This document shows, piece after piece, positions 1 through 14,500 of a DNA stretch of 64,000 nucleotides. The first letter of the stretch is position 1, and every line of letters starts with the position of its first letter. Below the pieces are notes generated by a model. The model saw nothing but the letters and a program-made list of their open reading frames with translations. It made no database searches and was not told the origin of the DNA. The stretch is taken from contig VWYX01000012.1 in the NCBI GenBank assembly GCA_013396525.1, forward strand, positions 1,916,766 to 1,980,765. Reading direction: 5' to 3'. Made by a program: the position numbers and the translations under genes. This DNA is from Chaetorhynchus papuensis (Eukaryota > Chordata > Aves > Passeriformes > Rhipiduridae).

Positions 1-3000
1 CCCTATGCCCAGCTTCTGGGGAGTTTTGAATGTCACAAGTACACTTAGCACTACAAACTAAAGGAATTGGACTTTGTGCAGGCTGTAGGTCTTGATAATA
101 GGTAGAGTATGAATTTCCCTGGCATAGTACACCTGTGTGTGCTCCTTCATCACAGGTGGAGTCAGGCAGCAGGCAGGGTGGGGCTCTTCTCTTCTGCCTT
201 CATATTATTAGTTCTGGGAGAGAGAACAAGAGATGGGACCAAAGTGAGGGAATCATCTCAGAATCAGAAACTGAATTTTCTGTGTGTACAGGTTCTTCAA
301 ATGGACAGTTCTTTAACGTACAGCTCAGTAGGTCAGAGTTACATGGAATGGACAGTTAATTTCTTGTCCTAATTACAATTCTGGAGAGATTTTCTTTTCC
401 ACAGACTCTCCCAAGCATCCCACTGTAGTCCCTTTCGTAACAACAAAGAGGATTCAGTAAGGAGCATTGGGACTAAGCAATGGATATGTCCCCATTCTCA
501 AGGGACACATTTCCCCACCGAACAGCAAAATGTGTGTGTTACTTGTCAAGCTATAAATGTAGGCAAGCCTTGTAAAATGATACTCTTCTGATACAAAACA
601 ATTTCTAATTCGGTCTTCGAAATGTTTTTTTACAGTAACTGGTACTCTCTAGGTTTGATGCAAAGTGAGGAATTCCAACGAATTTTAATCTTTCAAATCC
701 TTTTTTTTTTCATCTAGTAGACAAACACTACAGAGTTGCACTCCTTTCATAATTGAGCAAAACAGAGGGCAGAGTTAAGGGCTGTAGTGAGTGTTATACA
801 AAGGCTAAGAAAGGGGCAAGGAAGCAATATTGTATGGCAGCTGGTACAGGCTGCACCTCTTAGCACCCAAATCTAAATAATTATCTTCCAGAAAACTTCA
901 GGATTTTTCTCTTCAATTCCCTATGAGAAAGGAGGGCTTCTGGGAGTTCTAGAAGTTGTTCCTCTCAATATCAGCTTTTTCGACACTGAAAAAAGAAATA
1001 ATTTGTGTCCTTACCAGCAAGACATTGGCTAATTTCAGGAGTTAGTTCTCTGAACCTACCCTGGAGCTGACTGGGTAGATTGTATTGGGCCAAAGAAAGA
1101 AATAGGGAAAGGACTTTCATGGGAGGTTTTTTCAAGCTCTTCTCATGTTTGTGATCCCCTTCTGTTGCCTTTACAATGAATTTATCCATCCACTCCAGTT
1201 CCCAGTGCTGGGTGGGTCCGTGCTGCAGGAGGTGCCCTATGGACGGGGCCTGAGGGCTCAGCTCCTCATGGAGTGACACAGTTCCGAACACACCGCTCTC
1301 CTCATCCCTCTCAAAAAACAGAGGTGCAAGGCAGGCTTGGAAAAGGGAAATCCCTAATGCAGTGCAGTCATTGAGACCCTGTGGTGCTAAACGCAGCCCC
1401 TGTGGTGCCTCTGTAGGATCATCCAGAGGAAAATGCGTCCCTGAGATGTGGAGCCAGAAGGCCCAGTCAGTCTCCTAAGGCATTTGGCTCGTCTGCTTTC
1501 AAGTGTAGGCAAGTATTAAATTTCCATTGCCATGATATTGTTTACAGCTAGAATGCTTTCTGAGCACATCAAAAAAGGACAGGCTGCCATGATTCGAGGC
1601 CAGAACTGGTAGTTGGGATAGAGAAGTGAGGGCTAGAAATCTTACATCTGCTCAGAGCAATGGCATCCACCTTCTTATCTGACTAAAATAAATATCATGT
1701 TCAATTTGTAATTATTACTACCAAGAAAACCACCTACTGAGCTAGGGGATAAGTGCCAGAAAGAAGCAGTGCCCTGCCAACATGACCTTAGAGCAAAAGG
1801 GGGAGGTACATGAAATGAGGCACATTTGTTCTAGAGAGACACAAAGCCCAGTGAGAACTGGGGGGAACAGCACATGCTACAGATGTGCCCAAATGAGTAT
1901 CGGGATGCATTAACTTAGTGCACTATTAATTTATTATATTTTGAAATAATAGTATAAAATAAACATAATTTCATCTTGTACATGAACTCTGAATTATGTT
2001 GTGTGGGTCATTCCAAAGGACAGAAGTGATCTTAGTCTGAGCTACCACCGCTAAATATTATAAATATGTCTAATGTCTGGTGTAATTACCACACTGCTAT
2101 TTCTGTTTTGTGCTGAAATCAGATTTGCCCTTCAGCTTTTGTGCTGCCAATTATCAAAATAAAATACGAAGTTGAATAACGTAACAGTGGAATGTTGCAA
2201 AAAAAGTAATAGTAAGAATCCAGTCCATGTGGGGTCATTGTATGTATAGTGAGCAGTGCAGTATGATCTTGCAGCATAAGGACATTTATACTGCTTGCTC
2301 AAATATTTGGAATTCATGGTGACAACACCTGAAATTATGAAGGTTAATGACTAAACTGATTAGCAACAGAGAAGGCATTTTCAAACAAGTGAGTTACAGT
2401 CATTGCAACAGTAGAACCTCTGAAAAACATTTTAAATCATCACAGAACTCTTTCCTGCAAAAAAGTGTTTTGACTGATCATAACAAGGAGCTCTGTCATG
2501 ATGTTTCACCTTATGGAGCCTTTGGCAATGGATCCAGATGGATAGGCATGAAAGATGTTGGTTCGGTCACTTCATACAAGCATTTGAGCAAAAATCAAAA
2601 GTAATTTTGAATGAACACTGGTAGTGCAATTCAAGTCATATTTGGCTACATCTTTGAAAGCAGAATGACCTGCTGCTTTATTTACTCACTCTTGGACTCA
2701 AAAACGTAAAGTCAAAGTCTGATCCATTAGCCTCATGCAAACTACATCCTGGCAGCTGTTACTTATGAGCAGGGCATGTGAAAATAGAGACAAATTCTCA
2801 GGCTGGACTGAGCAGGCCTTTGTAGAAGTGAAATGTAGAAATGCTTTACTGAGGTAAGTTTACCTCTGCTTGGAGGACAGGGATCCCTATCCCTTGTTAG
2901 TGATTGTAGCATATATTTATTGCTTTTCTCTCTGGATGCATTGACCTGCTGCATTTTTTAATTCATTCTTATGTACAAAGCCTAGTACCAACTGTAAGCA

Positions 3001-6000
3001 CTACCAGCAAAAGGAGAAAAAAAGGAAGATTTCCAGACTTGTCAGCCTTTGAAACCTGAAGGAATTAAATTTAAAGGAGTGCAGTCTCACTATGGCATCT
3101 AAATTTTCAAAATGTCTCTATGTATGCCTTTCTGAGCCAAGATTTTTTTTGTGTCTCATGCCTAATGATATTCAGAATTTATAGCAATATTTTCTGCTTC
3201 AGCCCTTGCATTTGTTGTGAGTTTGCTGTTTCTCTGAAGGAGGTACTGCCTCGCGGCTGTGCGGTGTCAGAACACTGCACCACGCTGTTCTGCAGGATAC
3301 CAGCCAGCAGAGTGTCAGGCACACACAGGTACCCTACCTGCAAACTCGAATATTTGCATTGCTCCTGTTCTACCGTCAGTTTAGTTCAGGTATTTCTGTA
3401 AAATAACACCTAGGAGCTAATCAGAAACTTCAGAGGGTATTTCCAAGAGCAGTTCCCTATGTGCATACCTGTCTTTATAATACATGGGAATAGAGGCAGA
3501 GGAGCACTGCAGCACAGCTACTCTGTATAATGGTGGGGGTTTGCAGGGTACCGTGCTCACGAGGCTGGAATTGGCAACTCTTGTATCATGTTGCAAAGCA
3601 ACTGAGGGAGGATTTGCTTTCAGAGACTTCTTGTAAAGAAATGAAACTCTCTTTTGAGCCAGTATGTTTTATATCTTCTCGATTTTCTTATGTGGGATCG
3701 CTGTCACAGGTCTCAAAAACTTTATGTTAATTTATCCTTAGACATATTAAAAATGCATTCATCCACATGATTTAGTTAGTTCAAAAAGAAAAAAAGAAGT
3801 GCAGACAAATACCTGGCTGTAGATATAGTGTAACATTTAAATTGATTGTGGCTTATTAAAGCTCATCTGTTCATCAAGGGTGAAAAAAATATTAACAACT
3901 GAACTAGTGCTGGTTCTCCTAGTCCTGATTTATGTTCATCAGCATGAATACAGATGAATGGAATTAGGAGCAACACTCTTTTCAAAGGATTTTAAATAAT
4001 TTTCAAGTTGTGATTTCAACCTTAAATTTTAAAAAAAAGGCCTTTGGAGCAACAGTTATTGATACTAGACCAAATATTTTGTGGGGGTTTTTTTAAATAA
4101 CTCTTACCCGTTTAGAGAGAATTGATTGGAAACTTATTTTCAAAAATGTACGTTAGAAAATTGTGGTTTCATATAATTATTTAATGCATGTAAGTTAACT
4201 TTCATGATCCAGCTGGAGTTACTTCAGTATAGTTCAATGTGGAACCAGTTGTTAAAAGCACAGCCAATTTCGTACTCAGGTGTTGAACCTCTGGTGTGTT
4301 CTGCTCCCTCTCATGGCTCTCCTGTCTCCCTGCATCTGTGCTGCCCAGGCTGTGTCCCCTTGGCTGCACCTCCTTCACCACCTTCTCTTTCTTTCTTATC
4401 AACAATTCCACATATATTTCCTGCCTATTTTTAGCTGCTATTTATTTGGCAGAGAACTTGGATAGAAGTTGTATTCATCTTCATCAGTGGTGTGTGTTAG
4501 TTCAGAACAGCAGCAGATTTTGCGTGTGTGCTTACTGCTCTCACTTGTGCCACCTTGACCCCACGCACTGCTCCACATCCAGAAAGTGTTTAGAAGTGTA
4601 AAGTAGATTTTTTTCAAAGGAAACAAATTCTGAAAATTCTTTCCATGGGGGTACAAAATGCATCCCAGCCCATAAAAGAAAAGCCCAAACAAATAACTGG
4701 CCCCTTATGTACTTCTCAGGTGTTTGTTTAGGGATAGTTGCAGGCTACAAGGCTGAATGTATCCCAGAAGAACACATGGGAAGTACACACAGCGTACATG
4801 CAGGAACCTCAGCTACTAGCTGCTGCAACAATTGATTGCACCAAATGACTTGTTAATATGGATTAAAGCCTTAGTTACTCACAGTGGTAGATATTTAAAA
4901 ATCCATCGTTCCAAATCCCATTGATGGCTAAGGACCATTTGCCTTGTAGACCTGGGTTAAGGATGTTAGTCCTCAATTACAGCACTGGAGAAGGTAGAGT
5001 CTGGCTGGCTGTAATGGCTTTTCACTGTTCTGTTGTAGAACAAGTTATGGCTTCCTCAAACAAAAGATTTTTTTTTTCTGCTCTTCTAGATTCCATAATT
5101 ACAATAATTCTTAATTGGAAGCAGAAATAAAGAGATCACTTTTATTATTTATACTATGTTACAATACAGAGACTTTTGCCCATCCTTGGTCAACCTGTTG
5201 TGCAAATACAAGAAGATGGTAGTTTTCCTCCACTAGAGATTAAAGAGTCTGTTCCCATTTTCTAATTCCTTGTTCCATCCTTGTATCCTTGTGACAACTG
5301 AAGAGTACATTGTTTGGATTTTTACTAGAGTGAGGCTGGAGATGGGCTGGACAGCAATGAAGCTTTGCCAGCATCTGCAGACCATTAGCATAAATTCTAG
5401 AAAATATCTCAGTTCAAAGCCTGAGTCTAAGAAAATTGATATGCATGGATCCAAGTACTATTTTCACACAGAAATACAAATTTTGAATATGCATGAGCGA
5501 GAGAAAGATTTTACTTATTCCAGAAATCTGGCTAAGACATTATTCCCACCAGGACATATGATCATTGAAAGAAAATGGAAAAGCATGGAAGCACCAGCTG
5601 TTTGTGAATGAATCAGATTTGGCCTGGTTTACATCTGAGATGAATCAAATATGGTTTTGTTAACATGATAAAGACTGATGAATTGAAGAAGGTTTAGAAA
5701 CCCTCTAAGGATTTCTCTGAAGACAGCGTCTGGCTAGTAAAAGTACCTATGCTGTTAAATAAATATGGAATCGTTACTGGGCTATTTATTTGTTCACCTT
5801 CAAGTTAAAGACTCTTTATCAGTTTCCTGCTGTCATCATCTTACAGTGTCCTAACAAAATCAAATACCCTGAGCCTCCCTATTCCAGACAGAAGGTCAGC
5901 AGTCTGTGTGAGACCATGTGCAATGCCTGTGTATAATGCAGGCTGTGTTTACTGAAGTAAATTGTCTGCTGGTTTGCTCAACTTAGTTTTCAAGAGGAAT

Positions 6001-9000
6001 TGAAATGTCTTAAGTATGTGTTATATAAACTCAAAAAGTATTTTATGTAGGAGAAGGTTCCTTCACTGACATTAGAGCCTGTGTGTGAATTGTGTGCAAG
6101 CTGATTCAGTTGAATTTTCCAAGTAAATGTTTATGGCTTGTTTTAAAATGGGGGAAAGGTCCAGTTTATAACTACAGTGCTAATGTAAAATGCTTGTTTT
6201 AGCATTGGATACACAGCAGTGCACGATGGCTGGTGAAAAAATATTCTGTGGAATATTCTGTGTTCGTACTGTCACCTGCAAGAAGGTTCAAGCGAAGAAG
6301 GAAGGTTCTGTAATGTGACTTCAAGTTTACAAATAGATAAAAAAACCCCAGTTTTACAAACTGAGTAATCAGTTTATCAACTATGAAATGAATGGTTCAG
6401 AATATACTTGGTGCACATTTTTAATTTACATGGGTGCGTATTAGCAAGCACAGGTAAATATCTATGCGTAGATTCAGAGTATCATGGGAATATGATATGA
6501 TACATGATGTGCTTTGCAGTACCACTGACACTTGGCATTTGCTGTTTTCAGCAGAAGTATTTCTAGTGTTCCAAACATTTGGAAGAATTCTGGCAATGGG
6601 GAAATGCTGTCGCTCCCAGTGATTTTTGTGTCATACATTCAAAAAAGAATAACACAAGCTCAAAAGTAGAAGCTTACAGTTAACAAAAAAAATCCCTAAT
6701 ATGAAACTTTCAAAGAGCCTTTCTGAGGGCATCCACTCCACATTATACCTCTGCCTCAAAGTAAAATTGCACCTGGGTTGACTTTCTGCAAATCAAAAAT
6801 GCCTTCTATTTAATTTCAGTCAAATGTTTAGCTATGCTTCATTGTTACCACATTAGACAGCAAACACAAATCCAATAAAATGTAAACCTTGCTTTCATTA
6901 AGTTGAAAGCAACTTGCTTGTTCAAAGTCTTTGAGATTGACTCTTTTAGAAAATAGTTTATTCTCAAAGGTAAGCAACCTTGGTCAACACGAAGCTCTAC
7001 TTAATCCCATGAGAGTGATTGTTTTTTTGGTTTTTTTTTTTTTGCTTAGTCCACTGGCATGCAAATCATGAATTTACTTGATCGAGTTTATTTACTTAGA
7101 TAGACTAAAGACAAAAGGTTGCTGCTAGCAGTTCTCTGTATTCAAGGAAAAAATCTCTACCACTGTAGCACCTCATATTGTAATGTTATTCTTCTTATGT
7201 TAATTGATGCTTTTACATTGCAGTAATTGCTAGATTGTGTCCTTCCAAGTGTGTACTCACTCTGAAAACTGCCATTATCATTTGAGAAGTAAGACAGTGC
7301 AGATGATTTAGGTCACAACACCTAATGCCAGTACGTTTAGGTAAATTTAGAGTATTTCAAAATATTAAGGGCAAGGTTGAGCATGACATTGTCTAATACA
7401 GGCCTGGAAGAGTTGCTCGGTCATTACCAGAATTCTTTCCAGTGACAAAACACTGTGATTTTATTAATGAGGGAGGCTATTAGAATAATGGGGCTTTGCA
7501 TCTGTCTGCTGATCAAAGTCCTCCCATCCTGAGGCACTCCAAAGTCTGTTGACATTGATACAACAAAGCATCCAAGGAGTGCTTCTGGACTTGGTTGGGT
7601 GTTAATGACTGAGCAGGCTGCAGCCCTTACCCTGCTGTGCAGCACTGAGGGGGCTGAGGGCCAAAGTGTGCCAGGTGTGAGTGTGGATAAGGCCAGGGTG
7701 GTGTCTGCAGCCCATCTGGGGCTTCTCTGTAACCTGCAGCTTAGATCTGATCTTCCACAGATTTGGGCAGTCAAGGATTTTGAGTATCTTGTCTGTTGAG
7801 TCTGTGGGGCTGTGCTTGCATTGAGCTTTATTTTCCTGTCACAGGGCAGAGTATACAGTCCCTCCTCAGTCCTATGGAATTTTCCATTTAAAGTCTGGTC
7901 ACAATGGTAGACTTTTTATTGTCCCAGCTGGTACAGTGCCACGTATTTTAAAGTCTATTTTACTGGTAACTGTAAGAGTTTGGTTTCCATGTTCCTTCAA
8001 ATATTTACACATTTAGCTTTCTTTATACAAAGAAAGTTCAATAATTTTATTTGCATTTAATAGAAAAAATGAAGCAAGAACATTAAATTTTCTGCTCTGT
8101 TGGCCTGGGGGAGTCTTGTGAACTACTGGGGAATTTACAGGAGGTGATTGATAAAGGCAAGCTATTTGCATCTCTAACCTCACTTCCTCTCTCCCCCTCT
8201 CTCTCTGAGCCTGTACCTGCACCGGAAACTTCTCCTTTCCATGAAATGGAAATACTGATTCACCCAGGCCAAGAATTGCCTATATATTACTGGTTGCATG
8301 TGCATAAACCGTACCAGAACTCACCAGGAGTAAATTCTTGGTGGTATTTCCTGTGCGTGTGTTTGGAGGAGCAGGGAATAGGGAAAACATGAAAAAGATA
8401 TATGTATATATATTTGAGTGTGTATATATATGCAGCAAAACAAAATGGGCAAAATGTTTTAGACAAGTGGGCTCTGATTTTTTTTAGAATTATGTTGTGA
8501 AGATGGCCAAACTTTGCTTTAACTTGTGAAGAAAGAAGGTTTTACCTTTGGGCTTTTCACCTGTCCCACAAAAGGGGCACTTCTTCTGGCAGTCAGAAAT
8601 AATGGAAAAAAATAGGAACTAAAATCTTTTTACTGTCAGGTTAATAATGCTTTTTGACTGTAACATGAAAAACAAGCTTTTTGTTCTACCAGTCATTCAT
8701 AATAGTCTTTTATTAGGTTTACTAGAAGAGTTCTATCATTTTTTTTCTGAAAAATGGGCAGCCACTCTGACATAAATCAAAATCTTTTTGCTACTGCTTT
8801 CCAAGTGGATTATTTCAAATGCTCTGATATAATACAAAGCATTTTAGAAAATGTGAATCATGTTATTTACAATGATAAGCACAAGAAAATAAAAGGGCAA
8901 TATCAACTGGTGGCTTTTGTATTACCAATTTTTATTTTATTTTTGAGTTATTAATGGAAAATAGGGTTACAGATTAGTTTTATATAATAAATGCTTATTA

Positions 9001-11212
9001 AAGTAATTTCCATGAAAGAATACATAGTTCCATATAGCAATATGGAAAAAACACATAGTAATTACTGAATTTAAAGAGGCTTTGATTTTTGTTTGTTTGT
9101 TGTTTTTTTCTAGTGAAAGCCCTGAAAGAGTATAATTTTAGGCTGGCTGAAGTATTTTAACTGGTATGAACTGGCTTGAGCTGTCTCAAACAATAATAGA
9201 TGACATTGCTAGAAGGCAACCATGGTAAATTGTTTGCTGCACTGCTATGCAGGTTACTGTTCTTTTTTTTCCCCCCATGATCTCAATACTAATGACAGTA
9301 AGGGAATAAATGAAACAATTTCTCCAGAGTATGTCTAATTATGTTGGATTTTATGTCCAGGAAAATTAAGATATAATAGTACATCAGCAGAACTGAACCT
9401 GATACCACAGTTTTGTTAGTATTGATCTCAGACTTGTTTGCAGTGGAATGGGGTGAAGGGAGAAATTGAATGAGTAAGTCCAGATTAGCACTGCTTAGCA
9501 CTTTGTATTTATTAGAGTGGTAAACCACTGGAGTTGTAATTACTGGTCTGCATTACAAATTGCATCATTTTTACTCCTTGGGACTCACACGTTTCAGTGA
9601 GAAGTCTGGGAAATTATTTTTTAATGTGCTTGTTAGCACAGCTGTCGGAATGCTTGGCTTACATTAGCAGCGACATCAGAGACTGTGCTCTTATCCAGGA
9701 GTGTTGGGCAGTGCATTTACAAGAGGTAAATTCCCTGCTCTGGGGGACTCGGTGGATGTCTTTGAGAACATAAATGTATTTCACTTATATCTTCCTTCCT
9801 TGCTTCCTGAATTTGGAGAAAGTTCCAAATATATTCTTGCCCTTACTTCTTGCCAGGTAACCAGAAGTCAGTGGGATTCACTGTCCTTCATGCACTGATA
9901 ACTTCTATTTTAAAAGCATTTATGTAAAACTGGTAGAGATAAATTTGAGAACCCAGAATCCACCATGCTGCATCAAAAAACAGGATGATAACTGACGGCT
10001 TTAGAAACTGTCTAAATTTAGACATCTGAAAATTGCGACATAATACTTTTTTCCACGTCTGACAACCCAGTATTAAAGTGCTTAAACTTGCAGCCCCATC
10101 TACCAGTCAGTTCTCACCTCCAGCAGGCTTCCTGCAAGCAGAGTCCTCTAACACACAGAGTTTTGAACAACACTGCTTTTTATTTCTTTTTTCTTTTTTT
10201 TTAAGAAAATTACTTACTGTTTATTTTTAAGAAAAACACTGGCTAGTTTCTTTATACATTTCTACATTTTCTCATCTTCTTATTCCAATGCTACTGCTGT
10301 AGAATAACTTTTTTCACAGATGATTTGTTCATAGCAAAAAAAATAAAACTTCTTGTAAAACCAACCATCTTTCTGTATGTTTCACTTCAGTCTAGGACTA
10401 GGGTCATATGGTTATATTCTGTGGCTCTGAAGAACAGAAGATATTCACTAAAAGAGCACTCTTGTGATGAAGTAGCAGAAACTGACTTTAGCACAACCCT
10501 TAATTGTATTTCTTCAGCTATTATTTAGGGACAAGAATAGCATAGTCGTGCCTGCAGACATGCAGACCTCACCAGTAGTCATGGGTTTTATTCCTTTCAT
10601 TTGAAGCAGAAACCTTGCTCTCTTTTCACATTATACTGTAGGATGTCTGTTAGTTTCCTGCAGTGTGAGAGCAGTTGACTTCCTTATGTTGGGCTGGTAA
10701 GATCTTTGGAACCATATTTTACAATGTGCGTAGGCATGACAATAAAGTGTTTTTTTCCTATAAATGAACAGAGCTCAAATAGGGAGAGGAGGGAATAGTG
10801 TGTTTCTGTGTACTATTCCCTTAATTAGGGCTTCAACCACAAGTGGGTGTCAGCAGAGGTCATTCCATTAGTTTTACTTTCCCAAGTTTTTTTTCATACA
10901 GGTAGATGGGTAAAGAATTATTTCTTAGGAAAAAATGAAATCCAAGATTCTCAAAACTAAGGGGTAGTTTCTGATAGCAGTCAGACAAGCTACTCCACCG
11001 AAAATCTGGTCTTAAGCCTTGCCTCCTTCAGAATTCAGGACATTTCAAAATATCTGTAGAAACTTTCAAATAGCCTGTGTCATGTCAGCCACTTCTTGAT
11101 CTAGATGAAGTGACTGCATTTTTGATAAGTTAAGAAGCAAACCAAACATTCTTCATGTTTTGTTTTTCTGAGGTGTGGAGAAGTTCAGTTGTTTCCTGTT
11201 GTACCAGAACTT
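1..11212. other. Unique AT-rich non-coding stretch, no gene seen
   Basis: I see no recognisable exon, repeat family or RNA gene apart from the TA/TG microsatellite listed separately. Open frames are short (at most about 115 codons), lie on both strands, and show no known domain or consistent splice context. Slightly GC-richer patches at about 1.2-1.45 kb and 7.5-7.8 kb give longer open frames, but their translations look random. Homopolymer and T-rich runs (for example around 7021-7044 and 9090-9110) are typical of vertebrate non-coding DNA. A distant or very short exon cannot be excluded by eye. Confidence 0.6.
8398..8433. repeat. TA/TG dinucleotide microsatellite
   Basis: A short imperfect run of alternating TA and TG units, interrupted by a TTTGAG segment. 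It is low-complexity sequence with no sign of function. Confidence 0.75.
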
Positions 11213-11592
11213 ATAGAACCATGGATCCCCCAGGCTGGAAAGTCCTCATGGGGCCTCCAGTTCTGCTCAAAGCAAAGTCAGTGCTGGATTCAGACCAGGT
11301 TGCTGGGGACTCTGTCAATTTGACAATACCTTAAGGGACAGGAATTCCACAACCTTGCCATTAAAGCTTCTCCAGTGCTTTATTGCCCTCACAGTGAGCA
11401 CTTTTATTGTGTCCTGCTGGAATCTCCCCTGATTGATATTGTAGCTGTTGTCTCATGGTGCAGCTCTGTACAGAGCCTCGCTCAGGCTCCACTGTGACCT
11501 CCCCATGGTGGGCAGGCAGATGGCTCTCCAGTCTTCCCAAAGCCTTCTCTTCTGGCTAAACCAGCCCTCTTCCCTCAGCCTCTTAGTCTAAG
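11213..11592 (-). mobile_element. CR1 LINE 3' fragment (inverted, degraded)
   Basis: Read on the plus strand this begins with an 'atagaaccatgg...ggctggaaagtcct' motif, the reverse complement of the CR1 3' terminus. It continues through the characteristic 'ttccacaaccttgccattaaagc' and 'agccttctcttctggctaaac' blocks of the CR1 3' region. The order of blocks matches a minus-strand CR1 truncated at its 5' end, as most avian copies are. Many substitutions and small indels suggest an old insertion. It carries no usable open frame. The family call is by recalled consensus; the subfamily is not determined. Confidence 0.8.
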
Positions 11593-14500
11593 TCATGTAT
11601 TCCTACTATCTCAAAAAAGTTGAGAGATTATTTTTAGCCTTATTATTATTTTAGTTAGTTTCTAAACTGCAAAACCTCCCATCAGCTCTTTTTTCCGGAA
11701 GGCTCATAATCAGTGTAGCTCAGAAAGAAAATACACAAAATAAAGATGATCTTTTCCTTGTAAGTCACTTGAAATCTCCCAGCTGGATTACCCTGTCAGA
11801 GTGTGATGATGAGCTGTGGTATTTAAATAGCAGAAGTGGAGCAGAAAGCTCAGGCAGTGGCACAGCTGCCTCTCCTCTGCTCCGTGTCCCTGGAAGTGCA
11901 CTGCCAGCTATCCAGGGCTGATGGAGGACTCTCGTGGAGTTTTGAAAACTATTTTCCTTTTGCCATTCAGCAAAGAGAATGAAAAAAAGGAAACAGAGTT
12001 CTGGACTGGGCAACAGCAGAAAGGTTTGGACGAGCAGAGCCAGGTGTATGCACTGCTCATGCTTGGCTTGGAAGGTTTGGATCAGGCCCCAGGGCTTGGC
12101 CTTGCCTCTGTGCTCTGAGGCTCCTGGTGCTCGTACTCCTGAGTGTCTCTCTCTCTTGCTTCAGAGAATCAAGTCTTTATTTTCATCTATGTGGGCTAGG
12201 AAAGGGATAAGTATAAGACAGACGAAGTATTTAAGAACATTGAAATTAAAAAAAAACAACCTCTTGGGGGTAAAAAAAGTATTTTTAAGACTCTATGTCT
12301 TTATTTCTATGACAGAGCATTCTGTCCTCTCTAAATTTTACTTTATAATGCAATAGTTAAATAATGGTGGAATCAAAAATTGAAAAAAAAGAACCTTCAA
12401 TATTTTTTAAGGTATTAGAAGATTCTTTAGTATTTTTCAAGCTTTTTATGATGAATTTGAAATGATCTCACAGTATGTCTTTATTGTGATGTAACCAGAT
12501 TTTTCAGTGAAAATTTGTTGTCATTTTCTGGCAGGCTTGATTCTGGAGAACAATTAAAATACAAGTCTATTGTTTCCATTGTATTTCATACAGAATTTTT
12601 AATAGTTCCATAATATATTGCAAAATTGTTACCATGTAATCACTGTAGGAATCAGGCAAGCAATATTCCTCCAGGTACAGCACTTTATAGGCAGGTTGTC
12701 AACCACTGAAAAATAACAAGTTGACAACAGTTTGAAAAAGAATACCAAGCTAATGGAGCAGTGGCAGAAAACTTGGGTTGTTAAAAGCATGATATATGAG
12801 AGAAGGAAAGAATGGGCAGAACAGTGTAACATGAAAAATGAATGGGCATTTCATTATAGAGGACTTCCCTCTTGTTTTCAAACATGTTGCTGCTTGCAGA
12901 ACCCTGTGTGAATACTGAAAGTGGTTTGTTGGCAGCAGCCAGCTGTGTCATATGCTTATACCTCCTCTTAGCAAGAAATTTGTATTGATGTGTCTTCTGT
13001 AAATTTTCAAATTGCAGAGCCACGGTAAATAAAATGTCATTTCCTGAATAAATTAGGATTTTTTGCTATCATCTGAATTACTAAAGTCATCCTGTATAAT
13101 ATAATGTTTCTGCTTCTCCTGAGGCAGCCTCTTCAATTTTGCTTACACCCGTGGCTTAATATAGGACAGAAGGTCTTCCAAAGACTGATGTTCCCAGTGG
13201 AACACTGCTGATTTTGAAGAAAAGGCCTGAAAATTATTTTAGTGTTTCGAGGTAAACCTCCAGGTCTTGTAGTTTTTAATTTGAACAGGCTTGAACACAT
13301 TTTGATGTGCAGGTATCAGCTCTCACAGGGAGCAGCTTTTGTTTTATAGCTCATACTCTTCACCTTGTAACGTCACAGAAGACAACTAAAATTGGTTTAA
13401 TTTTCTTTGTTTAGCTTGAGTGACTTCTCCGGCGTTCACAAGTGATTTGATGTGTGGTTACCTATCCCCTCTCTTGCTAGAATGAGATAAGTTCCATATC
13501 ACATGGAGGTCAATGGCATATAGGAACATTATAATGAATGATTTGGTAAAATAGTTGCAAGGGAGCTTTTTAAGGGTTGAAGTTGTATTTTTCATCTGAT
13601 GTATATCATCACACCACAGTTAGTAAGTTTATATCGAGTTTGTTCAGAACTATTCAGAATTTCTTCTTGAGGCCATACTGATATTTTCTTGTGAACACCA
13701 TTTCTTCATCTGGGGTCCAAACGCTCTGTTTATGTCTAAAAATATATTAAATGCACCAATCAACTGGGGTGCAAAACAGTATAAGCAAATGACTAATAAT
13801 TATCCATTATTCACTTAAACACCATGCAGTTCTATTTTAAACCAGGGAAAAGCTGAACAGTGACATAGAAGCACATTGGATGTGTGCTTAAGAACTGCAG
13901 CTTTGCACAGAATCATTCATCTCTCAATAAGTTATGAAATACACTAAATATTAACACAGAGTAATCATGCAGCAGATCAAAGCCTTGCATTTCAGGGAAT
14001 GAATTTTAAAGTAGAGATTTCTTTGAAAAAATGTAGTGAAAGTAAGATCCTGAGAAATTCTTTGTTACGTAAAAAAATTAATTAAAATTGAGTTAAATTT
14101 TCCAAGGAGTCTGCTACTTGCCCAAAAGGTAAAGTTTCAAGTTTTCCATGACTATAAAAGTTAGGTTTCATATACTGTATTATATTTTTTGTCTGAAAAA
14201 TGAACACAAAACTCTCTGCAAAACTAAACATTTTCTAGATTAAAACTTATAGGTTTTCATTACCAGTCTTTTTTTTTTTTTCTTAAAATGTAAATTTAAC
14301 TTTCTAAAGAAGGAAAGCTTTGACAATAAAAGTATTTTATCTGGAATTAAAGTACCCTCTTCTTACCAAGGCAAAAAAACTTTCATGGCAATTTCGCTAA
14401 GCAGAAATGTGGGGAAAATAATTTTGGTTTTATCCATAATAAAAACCCAACCAAATTAAAAGAAACCAAGAAACTCTACCTTTTACTGAACCCAGAAAAA

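Noticed and set aside
5270..5611. 113-codon plus-strand frame
   Set aside because: It has no recognisable domain and no splice or retrocopy signals, and an antisense frame overlaps it; it is consistent with chance.
8175..8206. Pyrimidine tract ending in AG as a 3' splice site
   Set aside because: The following frame is short and unrecognised and no matching donor or upstream exon is visible.
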